The notes: generated from the sequence alone by a model not told the origin. A stretch of 16,462 nt of DNA from JADJLQ01 sp034439915 (GCA_034439915.1 JAWXBI010000105.1:1-16462); one strand, 5' to 3'; counted from the first letter of the stretch, positions 8,236 to 15,304 are shown. Numbers and translations are program-made.

Positions 8236-9423
8236 TTAAATCGACATCACCGCCCACATCATCGCCCTGGCAAAACCCACATTAAAACATTCTGCAGCAT
8301 ATCCTCCTCCCCCACCACCACCGGCTGGCCCACCACTTCTTCTTTCACCGCCAGGAAATTCTTTATCATAATCCAGGATATGGGGATGCTCTGCCCAGAG
8401 CCCTCGATTGTAACCATGTTTCATCAATTCCTGCATGACGGCAAACATGTTGACCTGGCCTTCATCGATGAATACTTCAACGTATTTATCGTAAGGGATT
8501 TCAGTAATGACATTGCGGAAATGCATATGGTTGATGCGGTCACGGGAGGCAAAATAGTTGCATACTTCGACGGGGTCTTCACCCAATTCTTTAGTCACTC
8601 CGCAATCAAATGTGATTCCATTTGATGGGCTGTCGACAATGGAAATCATTCTTTTCCATCCAGCCAGATTGGCCATGATCTGATCAGATCCGTGACTTTG
8701 CTGGGAGACCGGATCATTAGGATGTAAGGCCAAACGAACACCTGCTTTTTCCGCTACCGGTATGACGGCTTTGAGAAAATAAGTAAGGTTGGCCCAGATT
8801 TCATCGGCTTTATGAATTCCGATCTCGGGTTTGGCTGGCAGGTCTTTTACCTTGCTATAATCAAAACCTGTGACACCTGATCCTCCACGGGCTTCCACTT
8901 CGTAATACCCTTCGATCAATCGGTCGACATACCAATTGTATTCCACATTGGGCAGTCCGCATTTGCCGGCAACCTTGATCGATTCCATAAACATTTCAAT
9001 TTCTTTATCCCGCGTTGGACGCGCCAGGACTATATCCGGGCCTATCACATACATCAGATTATATAAAGACAGGCCATACTTTTTGAAGTTATCCATATGG
9101 CCGCGAAGGGTAGTTTCATCCCATTGGCCGGGGAGGGCGACCGAACTGACATAGTTTATGCCAATCTGTTTAAGCCGGCGCATGGCCTTTTCATCTGCAT
9201 TGATACGGAGTCCGCTGACCATCTTGGGGGTATTGGGTCCTTCAGATAGGGGCCAGTGGACTTTCCGTTTCGAGGTTGAGGCTGAGGCTGAGGTTGAGGT
9301 TAAGGTTGAGGTTGATGCCTGCCCGACTAACGCTTCCGGGAGGTGGGTTGAGGATAGACCGGCAAAAGGTAATGCACTCAGGGCGGTTGTTTTTTTGATA
9401 AAGTCTCTACGATTTTTTTTCAT
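8236..9423 (-). CDS. Tat-exported TIM-barrel protein, mannonate dehydratase (UxuA)-like
   Basis: A 395-residue protein with a twin-arginine signal (KKNRRDFIKKTTALSALPFA), so export of a folded enzyme is predicted. The start at 9423 is chosen because it puts this signal at the N-terminus. The mature part resembles mannonate dehydratase and xylose-isomerase-like TIM barrels. Likely metal ligands in UxuA-like order are His234 in VRLALHPNDP, Cys274 in TFDCG, His301 in HMHFRNV and an acidic residue in IDEGQVNM (about 320). Cytoplasmic UxuA converts D-mannonate to 2-keto-3-deoxygluconate; the substrate of this exported relative cannot be read from sequence. Two odd features stand out: a low-complexity Ser/Thr/Ala linker encoded by hexamer repeats just after the signal, and a run of seven glycines near the C-terminus (about 368-374). 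It begins 37 bp after the mazF stop, so it may be read from the mazEF promoter. Confidence 0.82.
   Translation of the reverse strand: MKKNRRDFIKKTTALSALPFAGLSSTHLPEALVGQASTSTLTSTSASASTSKRKVHWPLSEGPNTPKMVSGLRINADEKAMRRLKQIGINYVSSVALPGQWDETTLRGHMDNFKKYGLSLYNLMYVIGPDIVLARPTRDKEIEMFMESIKVAGKCGLPNVEYNWYVDRLIEGYYEVEARGGSGVTGFDYSKVKDLPAKPEIGIHKADEIWANLTYFLKAVIPVAEKAGVRLALHPNDPVSQQSHGSDQIMANLAGWKRMISIVDSPSNGITFDCGVTKELGEDPVEVCNYFASRDRINHMHFRNVITEIPYDKYVEVFIDEGQVNMFAVMQELMKHGYNRGLWAEHPHILDYDKEFPGGERRSGGPAGGGGGGGYAAECFNVGFARAMMWAVMSI
9272..9313. repeat. In-frame hexanucleotide repeat (GAGGTT/GAGGCT)n
   Basis: Seven hexamers run without a break: GAGGTT, GAGGCT, GAGGCT, GAGGTT, GAGGTT, AAGGTT, GAGGTT. 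On the minus strand they encode an alternating Ser-Thr/Ser-Ala linker between the Tat signal and the TIM barrel. Because the unit is two codons long, gain or loss of copies would change linker length without a frameshift. Confidence 0.9.
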
Positions 9424-9460
9424 CCGCAAAAGAATATTTAAAAGTGACAGACCATAAAAT

Positions 9461-9793
9461 TTACAGCTCAAAAAGGGTTCGCAAACGAATATTCACTTCT
9501 TTCATCACTGCTTCATTTACAGTTTCGATATATTCAACATTTCGTTCTGTCCAATCTAATGCCTTCATTTGGTTGTTCAATATGACCCCGAAAATTTTAT
9601 TCGTAGACTCCAACTTAACTTCTAGACGATAGCCTTTACTTTTTGAGGTAATGGGCATGGCATAACAAATGCCAAATTTGTTATACGATGCTGAAGTCAA
9701 AATAAGTGCAGGTCTTCTTCCTTTTTGTTCATGACCTAATGCCGGATTAAAATCTAACATCACAATATCGCCTCGATCCGGAATGTAATTCAT
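9461..9793 (-). CDS. mazF: MazF-family mRNA interferase toxin
   Basis: A 110-residue toxin of the MazF/PemK family, which cuts mRNA at short sequence motifs and is held inactive by the partner antitoxin. The chain follows E. coli-type MazF throughout: PDRGDIVMLDFNPALGHEQ near the N-terminus, the loop KGRRPALILT, then MPITSKSKGYRLEV and ILNNQMKALDW. No truncation is visible. I use the ATG at 9791-9793, which shares one base with the mazE stop (TAATG), the usual translational coupling. The longer frame from 9826 would overlap the antitoxin by 34 bp and adds residues foreign to the family. The stop lies 37 bp before the Tat-exported TIM-barrel gene. Confidence 0.93.
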   Translation of the reverse strand: MNYIPDRGDIVMLDFNPALGHEQKGRRPALILTSASYNKFGICYAMPITSKSKGYRLEVKLESTNKIFGVILNNQMKALDWTERNVEYIETVNEAVMKEVNIRLRTLFEL

Positions 9794-10044
9794 TAGTCGA
9801 TTACCTCCTTCCCAACAGTTCCCCAATCTTCGTATTGTTCCATAACACCTTCCAGGGTCATGCCCTCCGTGAGCTCTTCCATGGTCATTCTCAATTTCAA
9901 TTTTTCAATGGGTTTCAATATAATCAAGCCATTTTCCAGGACTATTTCAAGATCTTCATTTTCTTTAAATTGGGTCTGTTTAAGGTATTTATTCGGCAGT
10001 CTGACAGCCAGGGAATTGCCCCACCTTGTAATTTTCGTGATCAT
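9793..10044 (-). CDS. mazE: MazE-family antitoxin (AbrB-type DNA-binding)
   Basis: An 83-residue antitoxin. The N-terminal half is the swapped-hairpin AbrB/MazE DNA-binding fold: ITKITRWGNSLAVRLPNKYL, then DLEIVLENGLIILKP. The acidic C-terminal part (TEGMTLEGVMEQYEDWG) is the kind of tail that wraps the toxin and blocks its active site. The stop overlaps the mazF start by one base. MazE-type proteins usually repress their own operon; a -7 box with a flanking short inverted repeat lies 19-30 bp upstream of its ATG. Confidence 0.92.
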   Translation of the reverse strand: MITKITRWGNSLAVRLPNKYLKQTQFKENEDLEIVLENGLIILKPIEKLKLRMTMEELTEGMTLEGVMEQYEDWGTVGKEVID

Positions 10045-10054
10045 GTCAATTAAT

Positions 10055-10094
10055 TGTATCTACAAAGATATACATTAAATCAATTAGAGTCGAA
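10055..10094 (-). promoter_or_regulatory. Candidate mazEF promoter with possible operator
   Basis: Read on the minus strand, TATCTTTG (10070-10063) is an exact match to the Bacteroidota -7 consensus TAnnTTTG, ending about 18 bp before the mazE ATG. TTCG about 20 bp further upstream is a weak -33 element. TGTAT (10055-10059) and ATACA (10070-10074) form an inverted repeat around the -7 box. TCAATTA occurs on both sides (10046-10052 and 10080-10086). Either could bind the MazE antitoxin. Confidence 0.55.
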
Positions 10095-10121
10095 TTAGTG
10101 TTCTTACATTATTTCAATGCA

Positions 10122-10242
10122 TAAAGCCATATACCATCCGCCAGGTTTTAGCCCCTCATCCATCGGCAAAAGGTAATGCACTCAGACCAAATATTTTTTT
10201 GATAAAATCTCTCCGTTTTTTTCCTAACGGGTTAATTATCAT
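10122..10242 (-). pseudogene. Gene fossil: Tat-signal start joined to a PQQ-dehydrogenase C-terminus
   Basis: From an ATG at 10242 the minus strand reads 28 codons ending in TGA at 10156-10158. They include KKRRDFIKKIFGLSALPFA, which closely copies the Tat signal of the intact gene at 8236-9423. The DNA match is also strong, with CGGCAAAAGGTAATGCACTC shared exactly. Overlapping in another frame, 10122-10155 encodes GLKPGGWYMAL, matching the last residues of the PQQ dehydrogenase (AKPGGWYMAFKLK, at 11020 onward). What remains is thus the first ~20 codons of one gene and the last ~10 of another, with everything between deleted. The simplest explanation is decay of a duplicated copy of the neighbouring genes. 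Confidence 0.75.
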
Positions 10243-10321
10243 TCCACTCCTGTTGATGCTAAACACCTAATTTGATCGTAACGATAATAGTCCAATATCA
10301 AAATTATTTTCCCTTTATCCA

Positions 10322-10657
10322 TTAAAGCAGATCCAATACTTTAATCAAGCATAATTTGACTGAATCCATATCCAGGGTTGATAATTTCCCCAACTGCTTT
10401 TTAAATCTATCCTTAGAAATTGATTTAATCTGGAAACAATCGGCAATGCTTTGTTTTGAAATCTAATTTTCTACTGTGGGTTTGATCAAAACATGCCATT
10501 CATGCAATGATCGCATAGCATCTGTGACAGGAAAAACACCTTTTAACTGAAGTGCCCCCATGCTATCATGATTTACAATTATTGCTGGTCTCAGTTTATC
10601 AATTTCTTGTCCAATTTTTGGCGCAAAGTCAACCAGCCAAACTTCTCCATGTTTCAT
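10322..10657 (-). pseudogene. MazF/PemK-family toxin gene interrupted by an in-frame TAG
   Basis: From the ATG at 10657 (ATGA overlap with the antitoxin gene) the frame encodes 64 residues, starting KHGEVWLVDFAPKIGQE and with LRPAIIVNHD, then stops at TAG (10463-10465). The same frame continues for 46 more codons to a TAA at 10322-10324. That second part reads IADCFQIKSISKDRFKKQLG and then KLSTLDMDSVKLCLIKVLDL, the expected C-terminal third of a MazF-family toxin. Joined, the product is 111 residues, the normal family length. There is no frameshift. A single base change, for example from TTG or CAG, explains the stop. Either the toxin was inactivated while the antitoxin stayed intact, or the codon is read through, or it is a sequencing error. 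Confidence 0.85.
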
Positions 10658-10959
10658 CCGGGCATCGGATCCTCCATCAGATCCAGGTCAACATCTGCAA
10701 CATTATTCTCCTCCTGATTATAATACTTTATGGTTTCAGGATCATTAGCCTGAGATTCAATTCTTTTATAAAGTGCGGCTTTGTTTTTTCTCAATTTATT
10801 GATGGCGTTATGAAAGCTATCTAACTCCTGAGCAGATCGAATTAATATACCCTCTTCTTTTTCTTCAATCAATATTTTATTTAACTGATATTTTTTAATC
10901 ATTTTAGCAGGAATAATGACTGCTTTGCTATTGCCTATTTTGGTCAAATTTTTAATCAT
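10654..10959 (-). CDS. AbrB/MazE-like antitoxin paired with the interrupted toxin
   Basis: A 101-residue protein beginning with an AbrB/MazE-type swapped-hairpin domain (MIKNLTKIGNSKAVIIPAKM, then LIEEKEEGILIRSA), followed by a basic helical region and an acidic tail (DVDLDLMEDPMPG) of the kind that contacts a toxin. Its stop overlaps the start of the toxin frame by four bases (ATGA). This is a different subfamily from the mazE at 9793-10044: the two share the general fold but little sequence. The reading frame is intact, so the antitoxin may outlive its toxin, either as an autorepressor or as protection against related toxins. TATCATTG, one base off TAnnTTTG, lies just upstream at 10971-10964, next to a perfect inverted repeat. 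Confidence 0.82.
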   Translation of the reverse strand: MIKNLTKIGNSKAVIIPAKMIKKYQLNKILIEEKEEGILIRSAQELDSFHNAINKLRKNKAALYKRIESQANDPETIKYYNQEENNVADVDLDLMEDPMPG

Positions 10960-10976
10960 ACTGCAATGATAAGGTA

Positions 10977-10995
10977 GTTATAATTATGTTATAAC
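10977..10995. promoter_or_regulatory. Inverted repeat GTTATAA-N5-TTATAAC, candidate antitoxin operator
   Basis: A perfect 7-bp inverted repeat with a 5-bp spacer, about 18-36 bp upstream of the antitoxin ATG at 10959 and next to a weak -7 box (10964-10971). The symmetry and place suit autoregulation by a dimeric AbrB-type antitoxin. No T run follows on the minus strand, so a terminator for the upstream PQQ gene is less likely. Confidence 0.45.
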
Positions 10996-11019
10996 ATTCT
11001 TTGAACTCATCTATTTCCT

Positions 11020-13218
11020 TTATTTGAGTTTAAACGCCATATACCATCCCCCGGGTTTTGCTCCTCTGCCACCGCCTACTGCAGTAGCTATATATTGTTT
11101 GCCACCCACTTCATAGGTAATCGGTGTTGAAAACCCGCCGGCGGGCAACTGATATTCCCAAAGGATCTTGCCCGTTTTTTTATCAAATGCCCTTATCCGT
11201 TCATCCCTCGTAGACGCAATGAATAACAATCCGCTTGCGGTTACCACAGGGCCGCCATAAGTTTCCGTCCCGGTAATTGGTATTCCCCTTTTTGTCAATT
11301 CAGGAAATTCACCTAAGGGCACTTTCCACAAATAATCTCCCGTGTTGAGGTCGATGGCATTCAGGGTACCCCAGGGTGGTTTGACGGCGTTGTACCCGTT
11401 CTGATCTACGAAGCGTTGCCAGATTTTGAGGGTATAGTTGGGCTCGTATGGAAAATCGGGTTTTTTCCTAGCAGTATCGACTGACACATTGGTAATTACC
11501 TGTACACTTTCCAGTTTATTTTTAGGCTCTTCTTTATTCAATAAAAAGTCAGCTAATGTGTTGCGGGCATCATTGGATAAATATGGAAAGGCTGGCATAC
11601 GCGCATTGCCGGATTTAATGATCAGGTTGATATCGGCTCTTGTTCTTTTTTTTCCAATATCGACCAGACTGGGAACTACCTGGGTATTCCCCATTCGATC
11701 CGCTCCATGACACGCCGCACAATTGCGGTTGAATAAAGCATGTCCGGGTGTCAGGGTATTATTTTCTTTATCCCGGCTGGCTTTATCGATCATGGTCAAT
11801 TCCCAGGGAGCTTCATTTGAGTTGATATATAGGACGCCCTCCGGGTCGATGGAATTGCCACCCCATTCGGCTCCGCCACTGTATCCAAAAAGAAGGGTAC
11901 CCTCAACCCGCGGGGGCTGGTATCGATGTGTGGTGGGAGGATATTCGAGGAATCGTTTTTTGACAAAAGCATTGGCTTCCGGAGAAATATTGGTGAGATC
12001 ATCAATAGTCACTAATTGCCTGCACAAAGGCAAGGGTTTGGAGACAAATTTTTGTGTGGGATAAGGATGTTCTCCGGGTACGCCATCCGTTGGTACAGGT
12101 CGCTCTTCAATTGGGAAAATAGATTCCCCGTTGTTTCTGTCTAATACGTATACAAATCCATCCTTACCGGCCTGGACCACCACATCTGTAGGTTTACCAT
12201 TATGATTAATTGTGGCGAGATTAGGAGGACAAGGGAAATCGCGGTCCCAGAGGTCGTGATGAATGGCCTGAAAATACCATTTGAGTTTACCGGACTCCGC
12301 TTCCAGAGCGATGACACAATTGGCAAATAAATTAGCCCCTTCACGATCTCCTCCATAATAATCGGAAGAAGCCGATCCGGTACCGAAAAATACCCAGCCT
12401 CTTTTTTCATCCACCGACATACCACTCCAATTATTAGCGCCACCAAATTTTTTATAGGCGTCTTTGGGCCAGGTCTCGTAACCTTCCTCACCGGGTTGTG
12501 GGATGGTATGAAATATCCATTTTAATTTACCGGTGATGACATCAAACCCTCTTACATGTCCTGGTGCAGCATCCCCGCCTTCCGGCAGGCTGGTTCCGAT
12601 GACCAGGGTTGTTTTATAAATTATACCGGGCGAAGTAGCCTTGACAGATAGATCCTTTACCTCATGGCCAATATTTTCTGCCAGGCCTTCATGCAAATCA
12701 ACACGTCCATTTTCACCGAAAGAAGTGATGGCCTGTCCGGTAATGGCATCGACTGCATATAGAAAAGACCCTGCTGTATAAAAGATACGCTTATTGTTTT
12801 TTTCTTCCCAATACATCACCCCGCGGTTGGAATTGGTTCTGTCCAGGTCGGGCACAAATTTCCAGATTTGTTTTCCGGTAGCGGCGTTTAATGCAAACAG
12901 GTTTAATTCAGTGGATGTCCCATACAGGATACCATTGACTACGATGGGTTGGCATTGGATTTCACCAGTTCCTTGACGGGTTTTGCCAGTAGAATCGGGT
13001 TCATTATTGGCAAAATAAGTCCAGGCTAGTTCCAGATTTTGGACATTGTCTTTGTTGATTTGGGCTAATGGGGAATACCGGTTACCTGCTTTGTTGCCAC
13101 CGTAGACGGGGTAATCTTTGCCGGTTTCCAATGCAGGAGAAGCATCGTCGTTCATTCCATTTTTGCATCCGGCTAACACAAAATATGCTAATATGAGTAC
13201 GATATTTATAATTTTCAT
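11020..13218 (-). CDS. Lipoprotein PQQ-dependent dehydrogenase with internal cytochrome c domain
   Basis: A 732-residue quinoprotein expected to oxidise a sugar or alcohol in the periplasm and hand electrons to its own haem. The signal ends in the lipobox VLAGC (Cys18), so membrane anchoring is predicted. The body is a PQQ beta-propeller with repeated blade signatures such as LNLFALNAATGKQIWKF, GFDVITGKLKWIF, VIALEAESGKLKWYF and AIDLNTGDYLWKV, plus the family motif HHDLWDRDFPCP (about 320-331). A class I cytochrome c domain is inserted before the last blades: CAACH at 500-504 and a likely axial Met541 in RMPAFPYLS. The propeller resumes at about 600 and ends at AKPGGWYMAFKLK. Relatives are annotated as glucose/quinate/shikimate- or alcohol-type dehydrogenases; the exact substrate is not clear. 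No pqq biosynthesis genes are in the window. A fossil of a similar C-terminus lies about 900 bp downstream. Confidence 0.92.
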   Translation of the reverse strand: MKIINIVLILAYFVLAGCKNGMNDDASPALETGKDYPVYGGNKAGNRYSPLAQINKDNVQNLELAWTYFANNEPDSTGKTRQGTGEIQCQPIVVNGILYGTSTELNLFALNAATGKQIWKFVPDLDRTNSNRGVMYWEEKNNKRIFYTAGSFLYAVDAITGQAITSFGENGRVDLHEGLAENIGHEVKDLSVKATSPGIIYKTTLVIGTSLPEGGDAAPGHVRGFDVITGKLKWIFHTIPQPGEEGYETWPKDAYKKFGGANNWSGMSVDEKRGWVFFGTGSASSDYYGGDREGANLFANCVIALEAESGKLKWYFQAIHHDLWDRDFPCPPNLATINHNGKPTDVVVQAGKDGFVYVLDRNNGESIFPIEERPVPTDGVPGEHPYPTQKFVSKPLPLCRQLVTIDDLTNISPEANAFVKKRFLEYPPTTHRYQPPRVEGTLLFGYSGGAEWGGNSIDPEGVLYINSNEAPWELTMIDKASRDKENNTLTPGHALFNRNCAACHGADRMGNTQVVPSLVDIGKKRTRADINLIIKSGNARMPAFPYLSNDARNTLADFLLNKEEPKNKLESVQVITNVSVDTARKKPDFPYEPNYTLKIWQRFVDQNGYNAVKPPWGTLNAIDLNTGDYLWKVPLGEFPELTKRGIPITGTETYGGPVVTASGLLFIASTRDERIRAFDKKTGKILWEYQLPAGGFSTPITYEVGGKQYIATAVGGGRGAKPGGWYMAFKLK

Positions 13219-13379
13219 TGGATAGATTCGGTAAAATTGACCCCGAAATTAGCAGGGTTTTTGGAATGAAAGCATGAAATGAACAAGGTATTATAAATTG
13301 TGGAGGGTTTCTATTGTAAGTAAAAGTGCGACAGCGCATTGAACAGGTGTTCATTGCTTACACATTACTAATTTAGATC

Positions 13380-13461
13380 GCCCTGAAAGGGCTTTAATTC
13401 AGCAGCATTGGGCGACTGCCCAATGCTGCTGAAAATTGAAAGGATGGCGCCCTGAAAGGGC
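13380..13461. repeat. Composite palindromic (REP-like) unit, left of transposase
   Basis: Three hairpins in a row. GCCCTGAAAGGGC (13380-13392) comes first. The long stem is CAGCAGCATTGGGC (13400-13413) pairing with GCCCAATGCTGCTG (13418-13431) over a 4-nt loop, and TT/AA extends it to 16 bp. GCCCTGAAAGGGC is repeated at 13449-13461. The unit lies 20 bp beyond the transposase stop. Its small hairpins are the reverse complement of those on the other side of the gene. Confidence 0.88.
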
Positions 13462-13481
13462 TCAATTATGATTCCATTTTT

Positions 13482-13934
13482 TTAATCCCACAAGTATTGT
13501 TCATCATATTCCATACCAATATCTTCAAGATATGCCCGATATTCATTTTGAAAATTTTGTACAGAATGGTGCGATCGTTGGTTGCGAATATATTTAATAA
13601 GTGGATCGACTTCCTTGGGATTCACCGAAAATGCTCCATACCCATTCTGCCAGTAAAAGTTTTTGAATTCTTCTCCCTTAGTTTTGATCCACTTAGAAGA
13701 ATGCCCTTTCGATTCTTCCATAAGTTTCATCAACGCTATTTTCTTGGATAATAAACAGAGGATATGAATATGATCCCTGAACCCTCCTACAATTACCGTC
13801 TGACATTCCAGCCGATTGCATATCCCTCCTATATAGCTGAATAATTCTATTTCTATATCATCCGTTATAAATGGTTGGCGATGTTTGGTGCTAAAAATAA
13901 TGTGTAAATAGTTTTTGACTAATGACTGTCCCAT
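13482..13934 (-). CDS. IS200-like / REP-associated Y1 transposase
   Basis: A 150-residue single-domain HUH transposase (Y1_Tnp, TnpA/RAYT-like), which nicks single-stranded DNA at hairpin-flanked sites. The HUH pair is His55-Ile-His57 in FRDHIHILCLL, and the catalytic tyrosine is Tyr115 in the YIRNQ motif, with Gln119 as the usual metal-ligand helper. YWQNGYGAFSV just before is also typical of the family. I start at 13934 (MGQSLVKNYLHIIFSTKHRQ), the normal family N-terminus. The longer frame to 14009 would read through the palindrome at 13987-13999 and is not supported. No TnpB or other accessory gene is present. Being alone and bracketed by palindromic units in opposite orientation is the RAYT/REPtron layout rather than that of a classic IS200 copy. 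All key residues are present, so it may be active. Confidence 0.9.
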   Translation of the reverse strand: MGQSLVKNYLHIIFSTKHRQPFITDDIEIELFSYIGGICNRLECQTVIVGGFRDHIHILCLLSKKIALMKLMEESKGHSSKWIKTKGEEFKNFYWQNGYGAFSVNPKEVDPLIKYIRNQRSHHSVQNFQNEYRAYLEDIGMEYDEQYLWD

Positions 13935-13986
13935 AGGTGTGTGTTCTTTACCTTCAAAATTATTAGTTGTTCCGGTTAAAAATGAT

Positions 13987-14073
13987 GCCCTTTCAGGGCG
14001 ATTGATCACTTTTTAACCCATAGCAATGGGCAGGGGCTGCCCATTGCTATGGGAAATGAAGGCCTTTCAGGCC
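13987..14073. repeat. Composite palindromic (REP-like) unit 1, right of transposase
   Basis: GCCCTTTCAGGGC (13987-13999) is followed by a perfect 15-bp stem, CCCATAGCAATGGGC (14017-14031) with GCCCATTGCTATGGG (14039-14053) over a 7-nt loop, and then GGCCTTTCAGGCC (14061-14073). The architecture is the same as the left unit, but the long stem differs in sequence. Confidence 0.9.
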
Positions 14074-14138
14074 GTTGAGACTAACATTGAGCAAAAAACA
14101 GGTGAAGGCTATTGCCGTGATTATATCCTAAAAATGTT

Positions 14139-14224
14139 GCCCTTTCAGGGCATTTGATCACTCTTTAACCCATAGCAATGGGCGGGGGCTGCCCATTGCT
14201 ATGGGAATGATGGCCTTTCAGGCC
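14139..14224. repeat. Composite palindromic (REP-like) unit 2, right of transposase
   Basis: A near-identical second copy of the unit at 13987-14073: GCCCTTTCAGGGC (14139-14151), a 15-bp stem (14169-14183 with 14191-14205) and GGCCTTTCAGGCC (14212-14224). The long-stem loop differs by one base (GGGGGCT against AGGGGCT). The two units are 152 bp apart. The stretch between them and the 100 bp to the next gene show no coding sequence. Confidence 0.9.
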
Positions 14225-14326
14225 GACAAATCGTGAAATAAAAAAAGCCCTAAGCAAATTCATAATAAAGTCCATGCAGGCCGGTTCATAAAAAATTATA
14301 GAGTTGTTATAATTTGAACACCCAAA

Positions 14327-15304
14327 TTATTTTTTTACATCGTTTATATAAAACTCGTAATTAATATTCCATTTTTTAGATTCCCCGGGGTTTACATTTA
14401 TTGCGATATATGGTTCGGGGCACACTGTCTTGAAGGCTGACCAAAAAACCATTTTCAAGAGTGGCTGATCGCCAGTAATCCGCACTGCTGCGCCGGTTTT
14501 TTGATTCTCAATGCGGATATCATAATCTTTGGCATCTGGTCCGAATCCCAATAAACCAGGACTGAAAACCGTATTCCCTTTGACAAATGGTTTTTCGTAT
14601 ATTAATTGATTCCCCACCAACCTGCCCAGGTCTTTCCCGGAGGTCAATTCACCGGTAACCGGAAATGGAAAGGTAACCACATAATCCGGGCCCGTAGTGA
14701 CCTGGTCCATAACAAAAAAATTATGGTTGTATACATTGGTTTCAATCGGACGAGTCCCTGTATTTTTTAAGCTACAGCTTAGTGTTAGTGCCGGTTTTCC
14801 TTTTACCAATTCGACGGTCTTGGTGTATAGGTAACCATAACCGTTTGCTTCCAATTTATGAGTAAAGATTACCCGGTTCGATTTTTTCTTCACTTTCCAT
14901 TGGCCTGAATTGGCAATTTCGTAAGGCGTAGCTATAAAATATTTGGGATCCTGTTGTTTCACCAACATGCCCACACCAATCTTAAGAAATTGTTCCCCCG
15001 CTTTCGCATCATCAAATCCAACCGGATAAAATGCATCCACCGGGCCCATGATGGCGTCATGCAGGGTTGGGCTGTATTTTTCAAACCATTGACCAAAATA
15101 CTGATGTCCATAGTATTCAAGAGAAGAGATCACTCCGGCCCAGTCAAAACGGGCACCACGGTAATATCCTTTGGTGGCATCAGGAAGAAATAAGCGTGCC
15201 TGGATTAAGCTATTTTTTATTTCTGCCTGGGGAAATTGAGCAAAAGATTTATTATTTATCGAAGCAATTAAAAGGAAAATAAAAAACAGGTATTGCTTTT
15301 TCAT
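14327..15304 (-). CDS. Exported mutarotase-like (galactose-mutarotase-fold) protein
   Basis: A 325-residue protein with a Sec signal peptide (MKKQYLFFIFLLIASINN, cleavage probably after SFAQ). The start at 15304 is chosen for that signal; the longer frame to 15370 adds 22 residues ahead of it. The mature chain is rich in predicted beta strands and reads like the aldose-1-epimerase/galactose-mutarotase sandwich: YYRGARFDWAGVISSLEYYG (47-66), then LTLSCSLKNTGTRPIETNVY with NHNFF carrying His194, and YIAINVNPGESKKW near the end. Proteins of this sort are usually annotated only as hypothetical or mutarotase-like. An action on sugar anomers or binding of a saccharide in the periplasm is inferred from the fold and the sugar-acid neighbours. 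The hicA stop lies 87 bp upstream. Confidence 0.7.
   Translation of the reverse strand: MKKQYLFFIFLLIASINNKSFAQFPQAEIKNSLIQARLFLPDATKGYYRGARFDWAGVISSLEYYGHQYFGQWFEKYSPTLHDAIMGPVDAFYPVGFDDAKAGEQFLKIGVGMLVKQQDPKYFIATPYEIANSGQWKVKKKSNRVIFTHKLEANGYGYLYTKTVELVKGKPALTLSCSLKNTGTRPIETNVYNHNFFVMDQVTTGPDYVVTFPFPVTGELTSGKDLGRLVGNQLIYEKPFVKGNTVFSPGLLGFGPDAKDYDIRIENQKTGAAVRITGDQPLLKMVFWSAFKTVCPEPYIAINVNPGESKKWNINYEFYINDVKK

Noticed and set aside
8149..8625. Plus-strand open frame of 158 codons
   Set aside because: It is partly the translated heptamer repeat and otherwise antisense to the TIM-barrel gene; the translation is low complexity at the start and matches nothing.
13219..13260. TAATTTCG as a -7 box for the PQQ dehydrogenase gene
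   Set aside because: One base off TAnnTTTG and no acceptable -33 element at the right distance, so not listed as a promoter.
13082..13354. 90-codon minus-strand frame overlapping the PQQ gene start
   Set aside because: It overlaps the well-supported signal peptide region of the PQQ dehydrogenase in another frame and has no recognisable features.
13935..14009. N-terminal extension of the transposase to an upstream ATG
   Set aside because: It would be translated through a palindromic repeat, and the family N-terminus begins at the internal Met at 13934.
13380..14224. Possible CRISPR array
   Set aside because: Only three units, with internal hairpins, unequal spacing and a gene between them, and no cas genes. 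A palindromic repeat family fits better.
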